This document shows, in pieces, positions 9,301-15,618 of a stretch of DNA of 64,000 nucleotides. Below the pieces are notes generated by a model. It ran no database searches. It was not told the origin of the DNA and worked only from the letters and a program-made list of their open reading frames with translations. Every line of letters begins with the position of its first letter. Positions within the stretch are counted from its first letter, which is position 1. The position numbers and the translations under genes are program-made. The stretch is from BOG-908 sp963848205 (lineage in GTDB: Bacteria; Pseudomonadota; Alphaproteobacteria; Acetobacterales; Acetobacteraceae): positions 186,001 through 250,000 of the forward strand of contig CAWKCV010000003.1 of the NCBI GenBank assembly GCA_963848205.1. Direction: 5' to 3'.

Positions 9301-9573
9301 GCCCATAGTGGGCAACAACGCATCGGGGCGTTCGCGCGCAATGATCCGCTCCACCATCTCGGGCGTAATCGGCTCGATATAGGTGGCATCCGCCAGACCC
9401 GGATCGGTCATGATGGTGGCAGGATTCGAGTTGACGAGTATGACCCGATAGCCCTCAGCCCGCAGAGCCTTGCAGGCCTGCGCTCCGGAATAGTCGAACT
9501 CGCACGCTTGGCCGATGACGATAGGGCCCGCGCCGATGATGAGAATGGATGTTATGTCGGTGCGTTTAGGCAT
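6319..9573 (-). CDS. carB: Carbamoyl-phosphate synthase large subunit
   Basis: 1084 residues, the usual length. It makes carbamoyl phosphate from bicarbonate, ammonia delivered by CarA and two ATP, for pyrimidine and arginine synthesis. Two ATP-grasp halves are seen: N-terminal IIGAGPIVIGQACEFDYSGA (11-30) and GGTGGGIAYN for the carboxyphosphate site, then ILGGGPNRIGQGIEFDYCC and the carbamoyl-phosphate site (GGRAMEIV). A C-terminal MGS-like allosteric domain follows. The last residues, FSKEERLLF, come from the palindromic element after the natural end (PLQSYF). The start ATG lies three bases after the stop of the unknown gene upstream, so the three car-region genes are one operon. Confidence 0.97.
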   Translation of the reverse strand: MPKRTDITSILIIGAGPIVIGQACEFDYSGAQACKALRAEGYRVILVNSNPATIMTDPGLADATYIEPITPEMVERIIARERPDALLPTMGGQTALNTAMQLEARGTLARYGVELIGARADVIDRAEDRLKFRDAMAEIGIASPRSFIAHTLAEAKNALASIGLPAVIRPSFTLGGTGGGIAYNREEFEAIAASGLAASPTDEVLIEELVLGWKEYEMEVVRDNADNCIIVCAIENVDPMGIHTGDSVTVAPALTLTDREYQRMRDASIACLRKIGVDTGGSNVQFALNPADGRMLVIEMNPRVSRSSALASKATGFPIAKIAAKLAVGYTLDELANDITRTTPASFEPTIDYVVVKIPRFTFEKFPGTPALLTTSMKSVGEAMSIGRSFAEALQKGLRSMETGISGLDEIPPPGDGGADAFRAALSAPRPDRILMAAQALRAGLSVGDIHDACKFDPWFLRELEKIVTAERSLALSGLPKDAVGLRRVKSLGFSDKRLAQLTGQREADIAAARGKLGVHPVYKRIDTCAGEFASATPYMYSTYEGGWGTPSCEADPTDRRKIVILGGGPNRIGQGIEFDYCCVHAAYALRDAGFETIMVNCNPETVSTDYDTSDRLYFEPLTAEDVIALVRREQQRGDVLGCIVQYGGQTPLKLSQALPAAGIPVLGTSADAIDIAEDRERFQALLQKLGLRQPENGIARAPEQAEAIADRVGYPVVIRPSYVLGGRAMEIVFDRTQLHRYMREAVRVSPDQPVLIDRYLNDAIEVDVDCIADGTTVYVAGVMEHIEEAGIHSGDSACSLPPYSLSPATIRELHDQTDAIARALGVVGLMNVQYAIKDGAIYVLEVNPRASRTVPFVAKATGVPIAKIGALVMAGAKLASFKLDATAVRAHVAVKEAVFPFARFPGVDTILGPEMKSTGEVMGLDHSFERAFAKAQLGAGTILPESGSVFLSVRDSDKSGLPGIARRLVDMGFSIVATRGTAARIREAGLEVRVINKVLEGRPHCVDAIRSGDIQMVVNTSHGAQSTADSFDIRRTALTHGVPHYTTLAGARAAVHAIGALKAGSLDVAPLQSYFSKEERLLF

Positions 9574-9576
9574 GGT

Positions 9577-10377
9577 CTAGTGCGCTTCCGGCTTGAACAG
9601 AACATCGTCGTTCATCGCCAAACCACTTGCATACGAACCGATCAGCCGGCGCTTGGAGGCCTTCAGCGCCGACTCGAACACGATCGACATGGCCACCGGC
9701 GGCGGCACGATGTCCTTCGCGAATCCGATATATTGCTGAGCCACCAAACTGGCGGCGATGGGCCAGTGCTGCACGTCCAGGGGCTTTTGCACTCGCGCGG
9801 GAGCCAGCCGGTGTTCCAGAATGACCCGCGCTTTCGGCCAGATCGCTTTGAGGATCTGGCTGACATTCCACAAGGGCGCGTAACCGGAAGGGGCTCGCAC
9901 GAGGTCGAACTCCGGCGTGCACGAAACCGCTTTCACGTGCCGGAGAATCTCTGCGGCGTCCGTGAGCTCATGCTCCGCAGCAATGACAGCGCCTGCGAGA
10001 AACCCGGCAAGTGCCAGAGTTCCGCTCCTATCCAACACAATATGCCGGTCTATCGCCTGGCCGAAATAGAGTGCCGATCCGTCTTTGCATTGCACTTTCA
10101 CCAAGTCGCCGGGTTGGCGTGCACGAGGGTTCCGCAAAACTGCATCGGCTGCCGCGCACTGAGCGGCATACCCGGCAATGACACCGATGGCGGACAGCAA
10201 CGTGGGCGCGTGTATCTCAGTGGTCGGCAGTTCTGGCAGGTTCGGCTGTGGCGTTTGCAATTCCGCCGGCAGCATCGCGCCAAGTAATTGCATTGTAATG
10301 GCGGCAGCTTCATCTCCCCCCGGCGACCAAGGCATTCTGGTGGCAAGGGTCTCCGCCTGTGCATCGACTTCCATCAT
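9577..10377 (-). CDS. Unknown protein between carA and carB
   Basis: A 266-residue protein I do not recognise. Its N-terminal third is rich in Ala, Pro and Leu and includes LLSAIGVIAGYAAQCAAADA near 60-80, a weakly hydrophobic helix. The middle has VKVQCKDGSALYFGQAIDRH near 92-111, and the C-terminal half contains PLWNVSQILKAIWP and WPIAASLVAQQYIGFAKD. There is no signal peptide and no obvious catalytic motif. It is packed between carA (69-base gap) and carB (3-base gap) on the same strand, so it is very likely co-transcribed with them; a link to carbamoyl-phosphate synthesis is possible but unproven. Confidence 0.7.
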   Translation of the reverse strand: MMEVDAQAETLATRMPWSPGGDEAAAITMQLLGAMLPAELQTPQPNLPELPTTEIHAPTLLSAIGVIAGYAAQCAAADAVLRNPRARQPGDLVKVQCKDGSALYFGQAIDRHIVLDRSGTLALAGFLAGAVIAAEHELTDAAEILRHVKAVSCTPEFDLVRAPSGYAPLWNVSQILKAIWPKARVILEHRLAPARVQKPLDVQHWPIAASLVAQQYIGFAKDIVPPPVAMSIVFESALKASKRRLIGSYASGLAMNDDVLFKPEAH

Positions 10378-10446
10378 AAATCTCCAGGTCGCATTTCGAT
10401 CTTGCGCAGATGCGTCATCGCACGAATAACTTGCAGTCCCGATCGC

Positions 10447-11808
10447 TCAGATCGCCGGCGCGTGTGCATCCATCATGGCGCAAAATCTGCGGAACAGATG
10501 CGCGGAATCGCTCGGTCCCGGACTTGCCTCGGGATGATACTGCACCGAAAACGCACGGCGCGCCTCGCACGCAATTCCTTCGTTGCTGCCGTCGAATAAA
10601 CTGACATGCGTCACCCGAACGCCTTCCGGCAACGACGCATCGTCCACGGCGAACCCATGGTTCTGCGACGTGATCTCCACCCGTCCGGTGGCCAAATCGC
10701 GCACCGGCTGATTGGCGCCGCGATGCCCGCGGTCGAGCTTGTAGGTGCGCGCGCCCAACGCCAGCGCCAGCAATTGATGGCCCAAACAGATGCCGAACAC
10801 CGGCACACCGCGTGCCAGCACGCCCTGGATGGCCGGCACCGCATAAACCCCGGTGGCAGCCGGGTCGCCCGGCCCGTTGCTGAGGAACACACCATCCGGC
10901 GCGTGGCGCAGGATATTCTCGGCCGTGCTGGTCGCCGGCACCACGGTGAGCCGGCAGCCGTTGGAGACCAGGCTGCGGAAAATGTTGCGTTTCGCCCCGT
11001 AATCGACGGCGACGACGTGAAAGCGCGGCACGGGTGCCGGTGCAAACCCGTCGCCCCAGGCCCAAACTCCCTGATCCCAGCCGTAACTTTGCGTGCAGCT
11101 TACCTCGCGCGCCAGATCCATGCCGTCCAGACCAGGCCAGGTGCGCGCGGCGTGCAGCAACGCGGGCAGGTCGAAGCGGCCGTCGGCAGGGTGGCACAGC
11201 ACACCGTGCGGCGGGCCGCCGTCACGTATGTGCAATGTGAGAGCGCGCGTGTCGACGCCGGCCAGGCCGGGCACGCGGCGGGCGCACAACCAGGCATCGA
11301 GCTCGCCCGTCGCGCGCCAATTCGACGCTGCGGAGAGGTTTTCGCGCACGATCAGGCCGCGGGCGGCGACGTTGGCGGCTTCCACATCTTCGCCGTTCGC
11401 ACCGGTATTGCCGATATGCGGGAACGTAAAAGTAATCAGCTGGCCGGCATAGGAGGGGTCGGTCAGCGTCTCCTGATAACCAGTCATGCCGGTATTGAAG
11501 CAAATCTCGCCCAGTGCAGCGGCGCCGGTCGTGTGGGCGCCGAAGCCGCGGCCCCAGAAAACCTGACCGTCGGCCAGCAGCAGGCAGGCCGTGGCCCCCA
11601 CCGGCGGCCCGTCCTCAGAAACCGGCGGATCCGGCTGAAAATCGGTCAGCGCCAGGCCGGTAGCGGCGATGATGGCGCCCCAATGCTTGGAAGGGATCGC
11701 CCTTGCCTGCCGCCATTTGCGCAGCGCCTCCAGCCCGACGCCGGTCAGGCGTGCGGCCGCTTCGGCGCCGCCAAGCCGCTCGATGATCTGCTCGACATTC
11801 AGGGCCAT
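10447..11808 (-). CDS. carA: Carbamoyl-phosphate synthase small subunit with N-terminal HTH-like extension
   Basis: 453 residues, about 70 longer than a standard CarA. Residues 1-60 (IIERLGGAEAAARLTGVG, then LRKWRQARAIPSKHW) look like a small Cro-type helix-turn-helix module; I recall such modules being annotated as 'carph-isopro' domains, but this is from memory. From about residue 70 it is CarA: GEICFNTGMTGYQE, LTDPSYAGQLITFTFPHIGN, then the class I glutaminase domain with the nucleophile Cys in FGICLGHQLLALAL and the His/Glu pair in QYHPEASPGP. It hydrolyses glutamine and channels ammonia to CarB. Start ATG at 11808; divergent from lipA. Confidence 0.95.
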   Translation of the reverse strand: MALNVEQIIERLGGAEAAARLTGVGLEALRKWRQARAIPSKHWGAIIAATGLALTDFQPDPPVSEDGPPVGATACLLLADGQVFWGRGFGAHTTGAAALGEICFNTGMTGYQETLTDPSYAGQLITFTFPHIGNTGANGEDVEAANVAARGLIVRENLSAASNWRATGELDAWLCARRVPGLAGVDTRALTLHIRDGGPPHGVLCHPADGRFDLPALLHAARTWPGLDGMDLAREVSCTQSYGWDQGVWAWGDGFAPAPVPRFHVVAVDYGAKRNIFRSLVSNGCRLTVVPATSTAENILRHAPDGVFLSNGPGDPAATGVYAVPAIQGVLARGVPVFGICLGHQLLALALGARTYKLDRGHRGANQPVRDLATGRVEITSQNHGFAVDDASLPEGVRVTHVSLFDGSNEGIACEARRAFSVQYHPEASPGPSDSAHLFRRFCAMMDAHAPAI

Positions 11809-11965
11809 GCGACGAGACTATGGGAAGAAACTTCCCAGCTCAACCGAAACCTGTAAATCGGTGGGAAATCGGCTTCGGCCCGCGCGCGCTTGACGCTGGC
11901 CGCCACCCCCGCCACTTGTTCGGGTGCGCGCCCGGATGGGCCGGCCCGCGCGTTCAGGGCCGTGT

Positions 11966-12943
11966 ATGTCCACCCGGATCGAGATCGACCATAGGGAAGG
12001 CGGCCCGCGCGCTGCCTTCCGGCACCCCGAAAAGGCGCATCGCCCGGATAATCCCATCCAGCGCAAGCCCGACTGGATACGCGTGCGTGCGCCCAGCCAC
12101 CCGATTTATCGCGAAACACGCGCACTGATGCGCGAGGCTGGGCTGGTGACGGTTTGCGAGGAAGCGGCCTGCCCGAATATCGGGGAATGCTGGTCCCAGC
12201 GGCATGCGACGATGATGATCATGGGTGAGATCTGCACGCGGGCCTGCAGTTTCTGCAATGTGCGCACCGGCTTGCCCATGGCGCTCGATGCGACCGAGCC
12301 GCAGCGGGTGGCGGACGCGGTGGCCACGTTGGGTCTGCGTCACGTGGTCGTCACGTCCGTCGATCGTGACGATCTGAGCGATGGTGGCGCCGCGCATTTC
12401 GCCGCGGTGATCGTCGCCATACGAGCTGCCGCACCGCTCACAACCATTGAGGTGCTAACACCGGATTTCCTGCGCAAGCCCGGCGCGCTCGAACTGGTGG
12501 TGCATGCGCGGCCGGATGTGTTCAACCATAATCTGGAAACCGTACCGCGCCTGTATCCGACGATCCGGCCGGGCGCGCGCTATTTCCAGAGTTTGCGTTT
12601 GCTCAATGACGTGAAAACGCTCGATGCAGGCATTTTTACCAAGTCGGGCCTGATGGTCGGGTTGGGCGAGCAACGTGGCGAATTGGGCCAGGTGATGGAC
12701 GATCTGCGTGTCGCCGACGTGGACTTCCTGACGATGGGCCAATATCTGCAGCCGACGGTGAAGCACGCGGCAGTGCATCGGTTCGTGCCGCCCGCCGAGT
12801 TCGACGAATACGCCGCCATGGCGCGCGCTAAGGGATTTCTGATGGTTGCAAGTTCACCGCTGACACGCAGCTCGTATCATGCGGATGCCGATTTCGCCGC
12901 GATGCGCGAGGCGCGCGCGCGACGGCAGATGCAGGCGGCCTGA
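11966..12943 (+). CDS. lipA: Lipoyl synthase
   Basis: 325 residues. A radical-SAM enzyme that inserts two sulfurs into octanoyl groups on lipoyl domains. The auxiliary cluster motif CEEAACPNIGEC is at about 63-74 and the SAM cluster motif CTRACSFCNV near 88-97. Other family marks are VVVTSVDRDDLSDGGA, FNHNLETVPRLYP, KSGLMVGLGE and the C-terminal SSPLTRSSYHAD, where the Ser of RSSY caps the auxiliary cluster. I choose ATG at 11966 (MSTRIEID); an upstream frame extension looks non-coding. COQ10-like gene follows five bases later, a common alphaproteobacterial pair. Confidence 0.96.
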   Translation: MSTRIEIDHREGGPRAAFRHPEKAHRPDNPIQRKPDWIRVRAPSHPIYRETRALMREAGLVTVCEEAACPNIGECWSQRHATMMIMGEICTRACSFCNVRTGLPMALDATEPQRVADAVATLGLRHVVVTSVDRDDLSDGGAAHFAAVIVAIRAAAPLTTIEVLTPDFLRKPGALELVVHARPDVFNHNLETVPRLYPTIRPGARYFQSLRLLNDVKTLDAGIFTKSGLMVGLGEQRGELGQVMDDLRVADVDFLTMGQYLQPTVKHAAVHRFVPPAEFDEYAAMARAKGFLMVASSPLTRSSYHADADFAAMREARARRQMQAA

Positions 12944-12948
12944 CCCTC

Positions 12949-13407
12949 ATGCCAACCTATGCGGACCGCAAACTCGTAGGCTACACGCCAGAACAATTGT
13001 TCGACCTGGTGGCCGACGTCGGTAAATATCCGGAATTCCTGCCCTGGTGCGTGGGTGCACGCGTGATCAGCCAGACGGACAAGGAGTTGCACGCAAACCT
13101 CACGATCGGGTTCGGCCCATTTCGCGAAAGCTTCACCTCGCGCGTCACATTGGAGCGGCCTGCCCGCATACGGGTGAGTTATGAGAACGGGCCGTTCAGG
13201 TATTTGAACAATCAATGGGTGTTCGTGCCCGCGCCCCAGGGTGTGAATGTGGATTTCTGGGTCGATTTCGAATTCCGCAGCAAGCTTCTTCAGAAGGCGA
13301 TCGGGGTGGTGTTCAACGAGGCGGTGAGACGCATGGTGGGGGCGTTTCTCAAGCGGGCGGCGGATGTTTATGGGGCGCCGAATGCGGCGGTGCCGGTTCC
13401 TCGGTAG
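12949..13407 (+). CDS. COQ10/RatA-family START-domain protein
   Basis: 152 residues forming one START/polyketide-cyclase fold. Family marks are YTPEQLFDLVADVGKYPEFLPWC near 13-35 and DFWVDFEFRSKLLQ near 103, with a C-terminal amphipathic helix (NEAVRRMVGAFLKRA). Mitochondrial COQ10 binds ubiquinone; the bacterial relative RatA was described as a ribosome association toxin. In alphaproteobacteria a ubiquinone-binding role is the more common expectation. It follows lipA by five bases, so it is likely in the same operon. Confidence 0.9.
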   Translation: MPTYADRKLVGYTPEQLFDLVADVGKYPEFLPWCVGARVISQTDKELHANLTIGFGPFRESFTSRVTLERPARIRVSYENGPFRYLNNQWVFVPAPQGVNVDFWVDFEFRSKLLQKAIGVVFNEAVRRMVGAFLKRAADVYGAPNAAVPVPR

Positions 13408-13410
13408 GCG

Positions 13411-13452
13411 AAGATAAGGAAGGCTTCTTTCTAAAAAAAGGAAGCATAAAAC
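13411..13452. repeat. Degenerate palindromic element arm
   Basis: GGAAGGCTTCTTTCTAAAAAAAGGAAGC followed by ATAAAACC, after the COQ10-like gene. It matches the family poorly and lacks a second arm. Confidence 0.5.
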
Positions 13453-13565
13453 CGTCGGGAGTTGGCTGACGTGTTCGACGAGCTTGAAACAAAGGGTAAG
13501 CCGGTCTCGGTTTCTGGCTAGCCTGGCGCTATGTGTTTTCGATCACAAGCGAGAGGAACATACCC

Positions 13566-13904
13566 ATGCGTTTGCTTCCAACATTAGCCGTTTTGGCTCT
13601 CATGTCCGGCACCGCCCTGGCACAGCCAATGCCACCACCGGATGGTGGACAGATGGCACCGGGCGGTCAGATGGCGGGGCCGAACGCGCATGGTGGCTTT
13701 CGCGCGAAATTCGCGGCGGCCAATACGACGAACGATGGCCGACTGACGCTGGAACAGGCGCAAGCCGCGCACATGGGCCGCATCGCAAAGAGCTTTGCGC
13801 AAATCGACACACAGCAAAAGGGCTATGTCACGCTGCAGGACATCAAGGCCTGGCATGATGCGCAGAGGCAGGCGCAGGCAGGCGGTCCGCCGCCGCAGCA
13901 GTAG
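13566..13904 (+). CDS. Small secreted EF-hand protein
   Basis: A 112-residue exported protein. A signal peptide (MRLLPTLAVLALMSGTALAQ) is followed by a Pro/Gly/Met-rich linker (MPPPDGGQMAPGGQMAG) and two EF-hand-like loops: NTTNDGRLTLEQ near 62 and DTQQKGYVTLQD near 87. In both loops some of the oxygen ligands are replaced (Lys in the second), so calcium binding may be weak. Start ATG at 13566 has a clear ribosome binding site (GAGAGGA, about 10 bases upstream); an in-frame ATG 33 bases earlier is less likely. It is probably monocistronic. Confidence 0.82.
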   Translation: MRLLPTLAVLALMSGTALAQPMPPPDGGQMAPGGQMAGPNAHGGFRAKFAAANTTNDGRLTLEQAQAAHMGRIAKSFAQIDTQQKGYVTLQDIKAWHDAQRQAQAGGPPPQQ

Positions 13905-13990
13905 ATTACGATGCGGCCGATTCCTGGTAGCTCTGGGGATCGGACGCTCGCTGCCTTTCCGTCTCGTCGCAAATAGTCATCGCGGTTGCC

Positions 13991-15433
13991 TTATTTCTGC
14001 ACTGATAGTGCGGACGTGCCCGTGCGCAGCTTTGAATGGCCATAGCCATAGGATGCGTAAACGATGCCGCCGAGCACGAGCCAGACGGCCAGGCGTATCC
14101 AGGTGTCGCCGGAAAGCGAATACATCAATGCGATGCACGCCAGCACCGCGGCAATTGGTGTAAACGGCATCAAAGGCGTGCGGAACGCGCGCGGCGCATC
14201 CGGCATCGTGCGGCGCAGGATCAGCACGCCGGCGGAGACGACGGCGAACGCGAGCAGCGTGCCGATCGAGACGAGATCGCCCAGTAGATCGAGCGGGAAA
14301 AGTGCGGCAAACAAGGCAGCGCCGATTCCGGTGACGATGCTGCTGATGTGCGGTGTATTGAACCGGGGATGGATGCGCGCGAACGCCGGTGGCAGCAGGC
14401 CATCACGTCCCATTGCATAGAAGATACGGACCTGGCCGAGCAGTGTCACCAGCAACACTGAAACCAAGCCGAAGACGGCGACGATGCTGACGCAATAACG
14501 CGCCCAGTCGAGCTTGTGGCCCTGCGCGCGCATCGCTTCCGCGATCGGATCGGCGACATTCAATGTGCGATAGTCGGCCACACCGGTCATCACCAGCGCG
14601 ACGCCGACATAGAGCAGCACGCACACGGCAAGCGAAATCATCAGTGCGAGCGGGATCGTGCGCTGGGGATTGCGCGTCTCCTGGCCCAGCGTCGAGATCG
14701 AATCAAACCCGACATAGGCGAAGAACAAGATGCCGGCCGCTCGCATCACGCCCGATACGCCGAAACTGCCACTGGCACCGGTATTCTTCGGAATGAACGG
14801 CACCCAGTTGTGCAGATGTATGTAGGGTGCGGCTCCGGCAATCACCGCCAGGATCGCAATCACCTTGAGTGCGACAACTATGTCGTTCACCCGCGCCGAA
14901 AGTCGTGTGCCCCGCATGATCAGGTAGGCGGTGAAAAGGGTGATCAGCATCGCCGGCAAATCGATGACCTTGCCGCTCGCCACGACATGACCGTTCACGA
15001 CGGCCAACGGTGCCCCGGTGATCGCGTCGGGGAGATTCATGCCGAACGAATGCAACGTCGCTGTCGCGTAGCCGGACCAGCCGATCGCGACCAGGCTGCC
15101 GCTCATCAGATATTCCAGCAGCAGGCACCAGCCGATCAGCCACGCGACCGCTTCGCCCATCGTGGCATACGCATAGGAATAGGCACTGCCGGCGACCGGC
15201 ACCAGGCTGGCAAATTCCGCGTAGCATAAAGCGGCCAACAGGCAGGCGATGCTGGCCAGCACGAAGGATAATGCCACCGCAGGACCTGCATGCAACGCCG
15301 CTTCCGGCCCGGTTTGCACGAAGAGCGAGACGCCGACCGCGGAACCGACGCCGAAGCCAACGAGATTTCGCAGGCCGAGCGTGCGTTGAAGGTGGCCGCC
15401 ATGCGCATCCTCCGGTTCGGCGTCGGCCAGCAT
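13991..15433 (-). CDS. APC-family amino acid permease (cationic amino acid transporter type)
   Basis: 480 residues with about 12-14 membrane segments. The APC entry motif is LRNLVGFGVGSAVGVSLFV at 21-39, followed by the TM3-like region CYAEFASLVPVAGSAYSYAY near 86-105 and FFAYVGFDSISTLGQETRNP near 237-256, characteristic of the CAT subfamily. The C-terminal 'FRTPLMPFTPIAAVLACI' pattern also fits. It imports amino acids by proton coupling; the substrate is not determinable. ATG at 15433. A two-armed palindromic element separates it from the PEP carboxylase gene upstream. Confidence 0.92.
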   Translation of the reverse strand: MLADAEPEDAHGGHLQRTLGLRNLVGFGVGSAVGVSLFVQTGPEAALHAGPAVALSFVLASIACLLAALCYAEFASLVPVAGSAYSYAYATMGEAVAWLIGWCLLLEYLMSGSLVAIGWSGYATATLHSFGMNLPDAITGAPLAVVNGHVVASGKVIDLPAMLITLFTAYLIMRGTRLSARVNDIVVALKVIAILAVIAGAAPYIHLHNWVPFIPKNTGASGSFGVSGVMRAAGILFFAYVGFDSISTLGQETRNPQRTIPLALMISLAVCVLLYVGVALVMTGVADYRTLNVADPIAEAMRAQGHKLDWARYCVSIVAVFGLVSVLLVTLLGQVRIFYAMGRDGLLPPAFARIHPRFNTPHISSIVTGIGAALFAALFPLDLLGDLVSIGTLLAFAVVSAGVLILRRTMPDAPRAFRTPLMPFTPIAAVLACIALMYSLSGDTWIRLAVWLVLGGIVYASYGYGHSKLRTGTSALSVQK

Positions 15434-15494
15434 GACGGAGACTGGTTTCAGGGTGAACAGGCCGGGACGTTTCAGGGTGTGATGCTTTCAGAGG

Positions 15495-15616
15495 AAGGAA
15501 GCAGTCCTTTTTGAAAAAAGGACCAAAAAACTTTCGAAACTTGACGTATGCCCGTCGTGAGCGTCGCGACAGCGGAACAGAAGTTTTTGGTCCTTTCCAA
15601 AAAGGACTGCTTCCCA
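15495..15616. repeat. Palindromic intergenic element, two-armed
   Basis: Left arm AAGGAAGCAGTCCTTTTTG then AAAAAAGGACC; right arm is the inverse, ending GGACTGCTTCCC. The core contains GTCGCGACAGCGGAACAG, the shared core of the family. It lies between the APC permease start and the end of the PEP carboxylase gene. Confidence 0.85.
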
Positions 15617-15618
15617 CG

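Noticed and set aside
7195..10287. 1030-codon open frame antisense to carB
   Set aside because: carB is certain on the minus strand; the antisense translation has no domain and mirrors carB codon structure.
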